Shown: positions 1 through 9,896, numbered from the stretch's first letter. The stretch: DNA of 64,000 bases from Dermatemys mawii (GCA_007922305.1 ML677366.1:13048910-13112909), one strand, 5' to 3'. Numbers and translations: made by a program. The notes: generated from the letters alone by a model not told the origin.

Positions 1-29
1 ATAATAGGGTTAAAAAAAAAAAAAAAAAA

Positions 30-282
30 GATAAAATTCATAGAGGACAGGTCCATCAATGGCATTGCCAAGATGGTCAGGGATGCAACTCCATGCTTCG
101 GGTGCACCTAAACCTACAGCTGCCAGAGGCTGGGACTATCCAAAAGGGTAAAGAACACTCAAATTGCGCTGTTCTGTTCATTCCCTCTGAAGCATCTGAC
201 ACCAGCCACTGCCAGAAGACAGGATATTGGATTAGAACCACCATTGCTCTGACCCAGTATGGCCATTCTTATGTTCTCAAGA
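30..282 (+). mobile_element. CR1 LINE 3' end fragment
   Basis: This is a 5'-truncated copy of the CR1 3' untranslated tail. It resembles the reverse complement of the longer CR1 at 44867-45985, sharing blocks such as ACAGGTCCATCAATGGC, a GGAAGACAGGATA-like block and CTGACCCAGTATGGCC. It ends near 275 in the CR1-type TTCTTATG octamer. It lies in what should be MRPL46 intron 2. An A-rich run at 12-29 precedes it. Family recognition is from memory of reptile CR1 tails. Confidence 0.75.
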
Positions 283-589
283 CACTCCACTCCACATGCT
301 TCTCCCATGGAGGAGATGATGAGAGAACAAACAGCATATGAGAGATGTTAGTCATGTTACTTAATGCACTACTGGAAGGCACTGAGATACTATGATGATG
401 AGCAAAGGTAAGAACCTACATACAACAAAATAGGTGCCACCTTGGGATCTGGACAGAATCCATTGATTTTCCAGTCATGTCTCAAAGATGAAAGCAGGAT
501 TGCACTTTAGATGCTCTTAGTTTAAAAAAAAGACCAACCAAGTAGTTTAAGTGTCTAGTTCAACTCGGTGCCTAATATCTAAGAGCCAT

Positions 590-614
590 TGTTTATGTAG
601 GACCTACATAAACA
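590..614. repeat. Perfect 12-bp inverted repeat with a 1-nt centre
   Basis: Arms TGTTTATGTAGG (590-601) and CCTACATAAACA (603-614) are exact reverse complements separated by one A. It lies in presumed MRPL46 intron 2 and may be the core of a short foldback repeat. No function is assigned. Confidence 0.8.
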
Positions 615-944
615 CAAGACTAGTATTGTGTGCTCTTGTGAACTACAATTGAGAGTCAGGCTGGTCACGGTTTTTGTGATAAGGACAGAATAACCAGCCT
701 CCATACTTTATCCTCTCCCAAAGATTCTGTGAGAAAAGGAACAGAACACAGCTCCTTTCACAAACCAGATAACTCCTCTCATAATAGCTGAAAGGGGTCA
801 TGGGAGTCCCACAGGAGCTCCCTCCTTCTGAGGACTCAGCAGTCTGCCTCACCTCAACTCCACTGTACCAAAGTCAACCATGTTCAGATAGACCACAAAG
901 ATCCCATCCCTCCCCTGCTCAGCTAAGAGAACTTGGATCAGAAC

Positions 945-1137
945 CTGTTATTCGTGGGCCAGCTTTGAAATGTTGGAATTTCTGTTCCCAGGCATCCTCC
1001 AGGTCTTGGGCCAACATAATAGCTTGCCCAGAGTCCGCTTCCTCATCATACGTATGGTCTTTCTTCTTCTGTAGATGCTCCTCTTCCGCCAAGCGACGGA
1101 GCTCATGGTCTGATAAGATGCTTTTCTCTACCTCTAT
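945..1137 (-). CDS. MRPL46: MRPL46 coding exon 2
   Basis: The acceptor is a pyrimidine-rich tract ending TTTCCAG just upstream of 1137. The exon is 193 nt: 64 codons plus one base, fitting a split Glu codon as expected after ARIT in this family. The inferred donor ACAG/GTTCTG at 944 is weak (GTTCTG instead of GTRAGT). Reading on meets a stop 8 codons later (TGA after LS), so the exon must end about here. Confidence 0.9.
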
Positions 1138-2383
1138 CTGGAAAGGACATCATAGAGAACTGTCGAGTATCAGGAGCCTCACTATGGGTCACACAGAGAG
1201 ACTAAAGCAATTTTTATTGCCACAGAGCTTGTGTTGATTTCTTTGTGCTGGACAAGAACATCTCTGCCCAGAATATAAGCTCCACCCCAGGAGGTTAAAG
1301 TTCCACTGTGGAGAGATCATATTTAATATTGAAGTCATAAGGAGATGCTAACTGACTAAATACAGTGATTTGCTCACTACATATATGGAATCTAAATGCA
1401 CATAAATCAGGAAACCCCAAAATTGAGGGTTTCATAGTAACATGGCCTCCGCGTGACATTCAGCAGATATCACCTTTCAGAACTACAGCAAGGCCTTGGG
1501 GTCATCACTGTAACAGAAGGGAGTGTTCTCTTCCCAACAAATCATGCTCACCACTTGTGGAATCCCATCGCCACTAGCACATGCGGGGCCTGGAGTTCAT
1601 GACTCAAAGGACACCCCTAGTGCGCTATCCACTCCACTCCCCACAACAGCTATACACTAGAGCACTACTCATGGAAGCGGAATCAGTGCTTAAAGCGAGA
1701 AGGGGACACTCTGGTTGATCATCCAGGGTGCACATCACATCCCAAGGATCATCATCCAGCAACTCCTGCTCCAAAGTGCATAAGCTCCTGGGTCACAGCC
1801 TGTGTCTTGCCACAGTACAGTTACAAAGGGGCATTTTACCCAGTGGTTTCACTTTGTGCTTTGTAAGCTATTTGCATTTTAGACCTGGGGGAGGTTCCAG
1901 GTGGGTCTCAGCCCAGAGACCCAACAAGCTGCTTTTCCTCAGCTTTAATACCCCTGAGCTTGACGAAAGGGGAGCCAACAGTCTCCTCCAGGGGAAACAC
2001 TGCAAGTGGCCAATACAGATCAGGACCAGTGTCGGGGGTTGCTGGGGATGGGAGCGGCTCCGACGAGCACAGGATCCAGCACCGCCGCTGCCTGCGCTCC
2101 CCGGCGTACCCCCATCCACTACACCCCCACGGACCCCCGGTGTTTTCCTGCTCCCTGCCGCAGGAGGGTCGCCTCCCCCCAACCCCGCTACCTGGTGCAT
2201 CAGCTGCGCCATCTCCTCCTGCTCCGGGCTCAGGGCCTGCGTGATGCGAGGCGGCCTCTGCAGACAGAGCGCACCCACGAGCCGCCACCGGGGCGCGGCC
2301 GAGGCGGACAGCCAGCGAGGACCCAGCGCCCCGCTCCATCGCACCGCGCCCCCGTACAGTGCCCGCTGTATGGGGGCCGCCAT
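945..2383 (-). CDS. MRPL46: MRPL46, mitochondrial large-subunit ribosomal protein mL46 (5' part: coding exons 1 and 2)
   Basis: mL46 is a nuclear-encoded, mitochondria-specific protein of the large mitoribosomal subunit. The minus strand encodes its N-terminal half in two joined exons. Exon 1 (2383-2192, 64 codons) starts [12 protein letters not shown], an Ala/Arg-rich presequence-like leader with few acidic residues, and ends [14 protein letters not shown]. Exon 2 (1137-945) reads [20 protein letters not shown] and later [17 protein letters not shown] and RIT; these match the SDHELR, LAQDLED-WEQKF and ARIT blocks I know from vertebrate MRPL46. The MAAPIQ start is preferred over an in-frame ATG at 2410 because it has A at -3 and G at +4 and begins the family's leader. 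The rest of the protein (NUDIX-like region) must lie left of position 1; I searched 1-944 and saw no further exon. The gene diverges from MRPS11. Confidence 0.95.
2192..2383 (-). CDS. MRPL46: MRPL46 coding exon 1
   Basis: There are 64 complete codons from ATG (2383-2381) to CAG (2194-2192), followed on the minus strand by donor GTAGCG. The intron phase is 0. The ATG lies inside an AAGATGGCGGC YY1-like site. Confidence 0.95.
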
Positions 2384-2387
2384 CTTT
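2376..2387 (-). promoter_or_regulatory. YY1-like site overlapping the MRPL46 start codon
   Basis: The plus strand reads GCCGCCATCTTT, i.e. AAAGATGGCGGC on the coding strand, the known YY1 consensus. The ATG inside it is the MRPL46 initiator. YY1 sites at or just downstream of start sites are common in TATA-less housekeeping and mitochondrial protein genes. Confidence 0.7.
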
Positions 2388-2399
2388 TGTTCGCCGAGA

Positions 2400-2410
2400 C
2401 CACAATGCAC
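2400..2410. promoter_or_regulatory. CCACAATGCAC motif, copy 1 (ZNF143/STAF-like)
   Basis: CCACAATGCAC resembles the CCCACAATGCA core reported for ZNF143/STAF promoter sites. It lies 24 bp from YY1 site 1. Binding is inferred from the motif only. Confidence 0.45.
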
Positions 2411-2432
2411 CGCGCCACCGAGTCATCCGGGC

Positions 2433-2444
2433 GCCGCCATCTTT
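2433..2444 (-). promoter_or_regulatory. Second YY1-like site in the shared promoter
   Basis: The same 12-mer GCCGCCATCTTT recurs 57 bp to the right of the first. It is part of the duplicated promoter module described in the findings. Confidence 0.65.
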
Positions 2445-2455
2445 CTTCCCATAGG

Positions 2456-2466
2456 CCACAATGCAC
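2456..2466. promoter_or_regulatory. CCACAATGCAC motif, copy 2 (ZNF143/STAF-like)
   Basis: This is an identical 11-mer, 56 bp right of copy 1 and 23 bp from YY1 site 2. A related inverted element (TTGCATTGTGGG) occurs at about 2882-2893, just before the first hAT insertion. Confidence 0.45.
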
Positions 2467-2549
2467 GGCGCTGACCTTTCCCCTGCGCTGTCGGGTTGGG
2501 CCCGTGGCTCCTCGCGCTGGGGCGGGTCGGACGGCAGCGGGGAAGGGCC

Positions 2550-2602
2550 ATGACCCGGGTGCTGGTGGTTGCCTGGCAGCGGTTCTTAGGAGCCGGACTG
2601 AG
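2550..2602 (+). CDS. MRPS11: MRPS11 coding exon 1
   Basis: Seventeen codons plus two bases (AG), donor GTAGCG at 2603. It encodes the start of the presequence. Confidence 0.9.
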
Positions 2603-5600
2603 GTAGCGAGGGCGGCCGGGCGCTGCTCTGCGGGGGACGTGGGGGAGCATGTGGGGAGTTGTGTTCGGGGCGGTCAGGGCCTTGCGGGGTGGGGGCGGAA
2701 GCGAAAGGCCAGGGCTTTGGAGCGAGCGGGCGGCCAGGGCCTTGGCCGGGGCGGAGGGGGAACGGGCCTTGGGGGCGGGGGGAGCGAGCGGGCGGGCGGC
2801 CAGGGCCTTGTGGTCTCAACTCCGGGCTGAGCACAGCGCCCCGGGGATGGTTTACACACAGCAGCCGCACTTTGTATTGAGTTGCATTGTGGGTTCAGAA
2901 GTAGGGTTACCATATTTGAACATTCAAAAAAAGGGCATTATCCACTCCTTTCCACTTCCTGCCCCCTGACTACCCCCCCGAACCCCCAACCCATCCAAAC
3001 CCCCCGTCCCCGCTCCTTGTCCCCTGATCACCCCCTGCCGGGACCCCGTCCCCTATGTAAGTCTCCCTTCTCCTTATCCCCGACTGCCCCCTCCTGAGAC
3101 CCCCGCACCCTACCTACCTCCCTAGGATCCCACCCCCTACCAGGCCCCTGACTGCCCCGACCCTGTGCACACCCCTACCTCCTGACAGACCCTTGCGACT
3201 CCCACGCCTAGCCAACCACTGCCTGTCCCCGAAACTCCTGACCCATCTAACCCTCCCTGCCTCTGACCCTCCTCCCAGAATCTGCACCCCACCCCACCTA
3301 TCCCCTGACTGCCCCGATCCCTCTCCACACCCTTACCCCCGACAGTCCCCCTGACCCATCTAATCCCCCCTGTCCCTTGACTGCCCCCCCGTGCCTCTTC
3401 TCCAACCCTTTTACTGTGCCACTCAGAGCAGCATGTATGGCTCTGCGTGGAGCCAGACATGCTGCTGCACTCCCCTGCTGCACTCCCCTGCAGAATGCAG
3501 AGCCGCATCCCCCCCAGAGCGCTGCTGGTGCTGCTGAGGCTGTAGGAGAAGTGGGGAGCAAGGGAGGGGTTCTGGCTGCCGAAGGCCCCGATGCGAGCGG
3601 CTCAGTCCGGTCCGGCCCAGCCACCCTATCAGCTGCGCTGCGCTCTGCATTGGGAGGGAAATCCTGGACCTCTTTAGACAGCTATTTAAAAACCAAAAAG
3701 CTGGACATGTCTGGGAAAATATGGTCACATGGAACCCTATTCAGAAGGCCCCTGCTCCAAGCAGGGACTCTGCTAAATGGGTGCAGTGGGGCTCGTTTCT
3801 TGTTCTCATCTTTCGTGATCCCAGATTCAGAGTGCTCAGAGCGCAAATAAAAACATTTGTTCTGCCATCAGCCCTGCAGACTCAGGCTAGCCTCCCTGTG
3901 GTTGGTTATGGTCATCAATAATAAAGATTCTGTTCCCCAGGATACCTGTGCAATCACACTGTCTTCATGTCCTGCTCCTATATATACAGCCTTTGGGCCC
4001 TGTCATTGCAACTCAGTTCACCCTTGTATAGACAAAGCATGAGGTGCAATAGAAACCTGTTCACTTTCCAACTAACAAAGCATATGTGGCTACTGAAGTC
4101 AGCAGTTCCGATTGATACACATGGGAAAGGGTTCTGCTGGGTAGGAAGAGATTGCTTAGGATAGTACTAGCTAAATTATTAAAGCTACATGTGTTTTACA
4201 AGTGCCCTCCATCCCAGCTCCACCTGTAACAAGGTCGTACTGTGTGGTGTTGCTGCTGTTTCCATGTCAACGGATGACCTTGTGCAGGATCTAGGCGCAA
4301 TAGAGAAATCCAGGCCTTGAGGTAGAGGCTCTGAGGATATAGCATAGGCTTGGCAGGAAATGATTGGGCAAGGGTACTGTTTTATTGATGATCAGTCTTA
4401 TTTTCAAATCTGCTCCCAGTTGTATCTCTTCAGAATGGATGTTGTCTAATTTCATTTGTATTTTGACAGACACCTAAAATCCCCTCCTCAGTGCTACTAA
4501 GGATTATAACAAAATACCTCACAGTGCTCATTTCAGTGTTTGTTTGCTTTTTCTCCTCCCTAGATCCTGGCCAGTGAACTTAACCTAGTCTCTTTCCATT
4601 TCTGTCTGTTGTGCAGTGCCAGCTTGCTATCTGAGTGTATTTTTTATTGTGAAAACAGTCCTCAGTTTTACCCAACTGTTTGTTTTTATAAAAAACTGGA
4701 ATGTGGAGGCTTGACAATGTCTCTCTGAAAAAAATGATGTTCCTGAAGTGGTTGCTATTTAATTCCTCAGGGTGACTGGGAACCCTGAGGGTGATGACTG
4801 CTTGAGATAGTTCTGCAGTCAGCAAATAGCTTTGGTTGTTTCCTGTGTGAAAATATACTATGAGAGGTCTTACGGGAGAGTGGCAAAAGATGAAGTAAAA
4901 GACTATTGTGTAGCTGTGAAATCCTAATCTATTTCTCCCACTTCCTTCACCTAGTGGTTACGATGTTGCCCTGTGTCGTGGCATACACACTGGTTTCCAG
5001 AGGTTGCAGAAACATATGGAGAATACAGAAAGTGTTGCACTTGAGGTGACAGCAAACCGAAGTAAGAGTGACTTCAGGTGAGGCATCCTGTATGGCTCCA
5101 AATCAAGCTGTGGTGTAAAGTCTCTTCATTTGTCTCTCATCAGGGGGTAAATCACCTCAAGCATCCTTCAGGAAAGTAAGGAAAACAAGTGACTTGAAAC
5201 AATCACAAGCACATATAAGAAGTTGTGAGCTTCATTTGGCAGCATTTGAGCCATATTTTTTCCCAAATTCCAAGACTATTAAAAATTGTCATTGTGTATT
5301 AGTGATATTACAAATATTTGATTCCTCTTATTTTACTTTTCAGCCTTTTCCCCCCAGTACCAGGACAAGGAAGTTCCTTAACTTGGGGTGGAAAGAAATA
5401 TGAAGATATCCCAATAGCTCACATCAAAGCTACGTACAACAAGTAAGACACAGACTTCTTGGTGTACAGGTCCCATGTAAAAAGACCTGCAGCAGTACCG
5501 CTTTATGCTGAGAACACACAAGCTAAGCAACTGGGCCATGATCTTGGCTAGATGGGAGGCCTCTACGGAAGAGTCTGGGAAGTAGTGTTGGCAACTCAGG

Positions 5601-8600
5601 AGATGGCACTCTTTCTTATGAGTCAATACTGAAGCAGTACTTAAGTGCAGTGCCATCTGTAATGGGAAATGTCAGACTCAGGCCGTTAACTCATAGTGCC
5701 TTTCACAAGAGCAAGGCTTCTGATCACATGTTTTGACCAAATTCCAGTATGGGTAATTACATCTTGTCCCCACTAAATTCCACAGGCAGTTTTAACAGGA
5801 TACAGGAATCTTAACATTTCCTGTCCTACATTGTTGCAATATTACTGTACAGCTGTTGAACGGCTGCCATGTTGTTCACCAGAGGTGGCTGCGTTTCAGT
5901 GGTGACCCTTAATGAAACATAATTTATAGTTCTGTAAAGCTCTCTGAAGCTTAACAAAGGTGTTCTATACATTTTAAAATAAGCAGAGGTGGAGAATCAT
6001 ACTCACGCAGTGCGAAAGTGGGTCTGGAAAGGTGAAATGCCATCTGAGCAATTTCTAGCAGGAGTATATTACCCCAAAAGACGGTACCCTCTCATTCTGC
6101 CACTCTAGCATGACCCTTAAGACAAACCAGGGCTGCAGTGGAGCTTTCTACTGTTGCCTAGAGCAGTGGCTCTCAACCTTTCCAAACTACTGTACCCTTT
6201 TCAGGAGTCTGATTTGTCTTGTGTACCCCCAGGTTTCATATCACTTAAAAACTACTTGTTCATGCATGCAGGCATAAAAATACAAAAGCGTCCCAACACA
6301 CTATTATTGAATAATTGCTGACTTTCTCATTTTTACCATATAATTATAAATCAATTAGAATATAAATACTGTCCTTACATTTCAGTGTATAGTCTATAGA
6401 CCAGTATAAACAAGTCATTATCTAGATATAATTTGAGTTTGTACTGACTTCGCTAGTACTTTTTATATAGCCTGTTGTAAAAGTAGGCAAATATCTAGAT
6501 GAGATGATATACCCCCTGGAAGACGGCTGTATATCCCTTGCTGAGAACTACTGGCCTAGAGGGCAGTAGTGTTGAGGTATTGGGTTGTGGGGGGGCCCCT
6601 CTGGACGGCCTTGAAGATAATCAGAGCAAGAAAAGGTGGGAGAATTGCTTTTTTATGGCTTCTTACCCCCCTTTTTGTCATCCCCAGTACCCACATCCAG
6701 GTCGTCAGCCCAGAGAACTTGCCGTTTGCCCGTACGTCCTGTGGTACAGAAGGATTCAGAAATGCCAAGAAGGCCACTGCCATTGCTGCACAGACTGCAG
6801 GCATAGCAGCAGCAGTGGTGAGTCTACTCTGGTCTGGTCTCTGCTTGTTGAGGCTAATCATGCTGAGCTCAGAGGAGGAGTGCTAGCAGTGATTGCCATT
6901 TGTGGATGGGCTCTGAAGTTCTGCTTCCTTCTCCCATTTCTAACTTCTGTTGGAGAGAAGTAAAGTCTGCCAATTCCTGTGTGTCTGAGCAGTACATCGC
7001 ATTTACACATTGCTGCCTTTGTTTCCTTTGAGAGGGGGCATGGTGAGCATCTCAACCTGAATAAACTGTATGTGAAATGGGAGCTTTAAATGGCTTTAGT
7101 GGCCTGTAATGAAGAAATGTAAGTTGCTTTCTATCCTTTTCTGGCTCCAGTTTGGACAGTATCGTAGTTTAAACTATTGGTCTAAATGTTAAGTAACACA
7201 TTTCATTTGACTGTTAAGTCTAGATGGAAACATGTTACTCATCTGTGACTTCCCTTCCACATATTGATGCTGTCATAAGCGAGGTCGTTCATTGGTAAAA
7301 TGGCAGTTGCTGTTGTGAGAGGCAGAGCTTCCATTTCAGTTCTAGCTTATCCAGGGTAAGAAATTCTTGTTACCATGTGCAGAGTTGTGACCCTGACTTG
7401 AGAGCAGCTTTTGTTGTGATGGTCTCACTTGGAACATGGACTATTTATTTTTCAAGGGCCAAATAAGGGGAATTTAAATCTAAGCACAAATTGAGGAGAT
7501 GTGAGGGGCAGGAAAGAATTGCTGTGTTTAGCTTTATCTGATGAGCAACATTGCCCGGTTGGCCCAGTGAAGTCTCAGCTATAAGCTGCTCTTGGAGGCA
7601 GAATACCACACTAAAGATCTAAGCCATTCTGGCAACCCTGCATTCCTAAAAGAGCGTGGTCAGACTTTGAGAATATGAGCACATGGAGTTACCAGTTGTA
7701 CACAGAGTTTAATATCTGGCTCTGTGGGTCTAGTGTGTTTCTAAAAGAACCTAAGTTTGTGCGTGGTGTGTGGGGGAAGAGGAGACTGCCTGTGTCCCAG
7801 ACTCCAACACTGCAGAATGAGGCACAGTGAGAATTAAAACCTAGAGTATCCCCATTCTGAACTGGATAGAACTCACTCTAGTTAATCCTTTAGCCTCTGC
7901 AGTTTTCTTTCCCATTGTGGGAAGAACAACAACAACAACATTATTCATCTAAACATTGGTTTAGATGAATAAGAGCCATTTCCAACACTAATCCCATGCA
8001 TAAGGGACAGATTCTTAAAATACAGGTGCAGTGATGGATAGTTACTCCTCACAAACAGCCAGTGTCAGAAATTAACCTCTAGACCTGTAATCTTGAGGCC
8101 TGATCTATACTAGGAATTTACATTGGCATAGTTCTCAAGTGTGAAAAATTTACACCCAAGAGATGTAGCTATGCTGTTTGAACTCCCAATGTAGATAGTG
8201 CTAGTTGACAGAAAAATTCTTCCATCAATCCAGCCTCTCGGGGAGGTAGATTACCTTCACCAGTTGGAGAACCCCTTCCCATCAGGCCTGGGTCTACACT
8301 AGGAAATTAAGTCAGTATAACCATGTTGCTCAGGAGTGTGAAAAATCCACACCTTTGAACAATGCAGTTAAATCAACATAGTGTCCTAAGGAGGTGGAGC
8401 ACCTCTACACTAATAGGAGACGCTCTCCTGTCAGCATAGGTAGTGTCTTCATAGAAGTGCTTCAGTGTTTTAAGCGGAGACGAGCCCTGAAGCTCTGCGG
8501 CTGTAGCATTAAGTGTAAACATACCCCCAAACAACTTTTAACGTGCACCATCAGGGAGCGTTAGAGATTTCCACTAGATGGCAGTGCTGCCACACATTAG

Positions 8601-9683
8601 GAGAAACCGGCTTCTCTGAGTTAAGATTTCTTGAAGTTCTTTTAGGCCCTCCCTAATTTGGTCACCTACCAGCCTTAAAAGGACACATCATCTGCTGCTT
8701 CAATTCATGACCTAAGACAGCTTCCCTTGTCAGCTCCCCTTTCCTCTGTACATAATGTTGTGTTGAATCTGTCCCTGGCCAGCATTTCCTATCCTTCCCC
8801 AAATCCCTGGCTTTGTCCAAATGATCTCCATGTTTATCTCCCCGGATCCAGCCTTGATTTTCTCTTCCTTTCTGTCAGAAGAAGTTTGTGATAGTGGATG
8901 AAAGGGATTCATCCAGCGAGATTAGTGCTAGCAGCAACAGATACCTTTTGACCTGCCTGCCCCTCATCACTGAAAGGACTTTTCTCCCCACAGAAAGCCT
9001 GCGGGAAGGGCGTGTCTCACGTGCGAGTGGTGGTGAAAGGTCTGGGCCCTGGGCGTATGGTAAGTGCCTAAGATTCATCTTCGCCAGCATGAGCCCTCAT
9101 TAATTTGTTCCTTTCTGTGAGGGCTGCAGGGTTTTTTATTCAGGCCTATAGAATTATGATTCCTGTTAACCTGTTTTTCTGAAACTGATATGAAGGACAA
9201 AGGGGCTGCAAGGAATTTACTGTTTTGCTGCCCCAAAACATTAATCACAAAAAGAAAAAGATAATGTCCTCCTGGTGAGATCCTAGAATAGTTTTGTGTA
9301 AGGAACTGAGTGAAAGCCAAATTGCTTATGTCACTTTACACTGAAGTAGTAAATCAATGGAGAATACATTGGAAGAAACAATCCTGCCCTAGCCAGGAGG
9401 AATGGACCATCTGGGACCAAACATGGCTTCCTGATTGTTAAGGCTGTTCCAAAGAGATGTTGATCGTCCCGTTCCAGACTGCCTTCTCAAAGATCCCTTT
9501 CACTTTTCTGCCAGTCTGTGCTGATTGTGCAATGGTGCAGCATGCAATCTAATGTCCATTCTCTTGCTCTTTCAGTCTGCCATCAAGGGGTTGACCATGG
9601 GGGGTTTGGAGGTCATCTCCATCACAGACAATACCCCAATTCCACACAACGGCTGCCGTCCTCGGAAGGCACGAAGACTTTGA
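2550..9683 (+). CDS. MRPS11: MRPS11, mitochondrial small-subunit ribosomal protein uS11m (complete, six coding exons)
   Basis: uS11m is the mitochondrial member of the universal S11 family in the platform of the small mitoribosomal subunit. The six exons join in frame into 192 codons plus TGA, close to the human protein (about 194). The N-terminus ([16 protein letters not shown]) is basic and hydrophobic, fitting a mitochondrial targeting sequence. A divergent linker follows (exon 2). The conserved S11 region comprises [68 protein letters not shown] and [14 protein letters not shown]. The C-terminal PHNGCRPRK segment is the S11 signature. The start at 2550 is the first ATG giving this leader and lies in the promoter shared with MRPL46. 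Introns hold hAT copies (introns 1 and 3) and two related palindromic MITEs (intron 4). All splice sites are GT-AG and no disabling change is seen. Confidence 0.97.
2902..3739. mobile_element. hAT-type non-autonomous element in MRPS11 intron 1
   Basis: The inverted termini TAGGGTTACCATAT and ATATGGTCAC...ACCCTA are flanked by perfect 8-bp duplications TTCAGAAG (2894-2901 and 3740-3747). The interior is a C-rich tandem array (about 2960-3410, repeating CCCCTGACTGCCCC-like units), then an imperfect palindrome centred near 3446. No transposase frame was seen. The interior matches, in reverse orientation, the hAT elements at 36279 and 61382, although the termini differ. Confidence 0.88.
4955..5077 (+). 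CDS. MRPS11: MRPS11 coding exon 2
   Basis: The acceptor is CTTCACCTAG and the donor GTGAGG. The first base completes AG/T (Ser), then come 40 codons including [19 protein letters not shown], then two bases. It aligns with the variable ICTGARQLQ-type linker of vertebrate MRPS11. Confidence 0.88.
5344..5442 (+). CDS. MRPS11: MRPS11 coding exon 3
   Basis: Two acceptors are possible. TTACTTTTCAG before 5344 gives [19 protein letters not shown], matching the family's YPPIPGEESSLRW stretch and keeping phase with exon 2. The AG at 5356-5357 would break the phase. The donor is AA/GTAAGA at 5443. Confidence 0.95.
5820..5990 (+). repeat. Old L2/CR1-like 3' tail remnant
   Basis: GGCTGCCATGTTGTTCACCA, TTTCAGTGG and TGTAAAGCTCTCTGAAGC resemble the AAAGTGCTTTGAGATCCTT-type tails of ancient amniote LINEs/SINEs. 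It is diverged; the call is by resemblance only. Confidence 0.35.
6164..6553. mobile_element. hAT-type MITE in MRPS11 intron 3
   Basis: The termini CAGTGGCTCTCAACCTTTCC and TTGCTGAGAACTACTG are imperfect inverted repeats. Perfect 8-bp target duplications GCCTAGAG lie at 6156-6163 and 6554-6561. The 390-bp interior is AT-rich with no coding capacity. Confidence 0.9.
6688..6817 (+). CDS. MRPS11: MRPS11 coding exon 4
   Basis: The acceptor is TCATCCCCAG and the donor GTG/GTGAGT. One base plus 43 codons, including [20 protein letters not shown] and [20 protein letters not shown], the central S11 core. A hAT element ends 134 bp upstream. Confidence 0.97.
7941..7972. repeat. Perfect 14-bp hairpin after an (AAC)n run
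   Basis: Arms TTATTCATCTAAAC (7941-7954) and GTTTAGATGAATAA (7959-7972) flank the loop ATTG, directly after an AAC microsatellite (about 7926-7940). It lies in MRPS11 intron 4. No function is known. Confidence 0.8.
8099..8530 (+). mobile_element. Two adjoining copies of a GTCTACACTAG-type MITE
   Basis: Copy A (about 8099-8284) and copy B (about 8286-8530) both begin GCCTG..TCTACACTAGGAA.TT, then share an AATTTACACCC / AATCCACACC block. A is cut off after ACCAGTTGGAGAACCCC. B has an internal deletion but reaches the AAGTGTAAACATACCC end. They are interpreted as one palindromic DNA-transposon-derived family. Exact ends and target duplications were not resolved. Confidence 0.6.
8994..9059 (+). 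CDS. MRPS11: MRPS11 coding exon 5
   Basis: The acceptor is CTCCCCACAG and the donor ATG/GTAAGT. The exon is exactly 22 codons, [20 protein letters not shown] and two more, the S11 VRVxxKGxGPGR block. Confidence 0.97.
9576..9683 (+). CDS. MRPS11: MRPS11 coding exon 6 with stop
   Basis: The acceptor is TGCTCTTTCAG. It has 35 codons plus TGA and carries the C-terminal S11 signature around [20 protein letters not shown]. Confidence 0.97.
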   Translation, partial: SAIKGLTMGGLEVISITDNTPIPHNGCRPRKARRL

Positions 9684-9896
9684 GAGGGGAGTGGAAGGGA
9701 GACACCGTGTACAGTATCAGCTTGGTGCACTGTGAACTGATTTTGAATTTTGCCTTTGATGGGTCTTGGCAGGACATGTTCCTTGGAAGCCTTTCCTAGG
9801 AGAAACTTAGAGAATGGACACAACCCTGGTCTTTAGCTGAGTGGTTGAAGTGAGCCTGTATTTACTTTCTAAGTAGGAAGCCTTGTCTGTAAAGTT

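Larger units (their letters stand above)
2030..2850. promoter_or_regulatory. CpG-rich bidirectional promoter of MRPL46 and MRPS11
   Basis: This GC- and CpG-rich island spans both first exons. The two start codons (2383 minus, 2550 plus) are 166 bp apart, so one TATA-less promoter must serve both genes. I see no TATA box. Several long open frames on both strands here reflect high GC and shadow the MRPL46 exon; I do not call them genes. Confidence 0.85.

Noticed and set aside
690..737. Possible MRPL46 exon 4 on minus (LGEDKVW after a CTCACAG acceptor)
   Set aside because: Similarity to the family's FGDQDVW stretch ends after VW, a stop follows 11 codons later, and no exon 3 lies between it and exon 2. 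Treated as chance.
1728..2474. 248-codon plus-strand open frame
   Set aside because: It runs antisense through MRPL46 exon 1 and the CpG island. Its composition is Pro/Ser/Arg-rich as expected for random GC-rich DNA, and it shows no family motif.
2006..2830. 274-codon plus-strand open frame covering the MRPS11 start
   Set aside because: It is out of frame with the MRPS11 ATG at 2550, lies entirely in GC-rich promoter DNA, and is Gly/Arg/Ala-rich without domain features.
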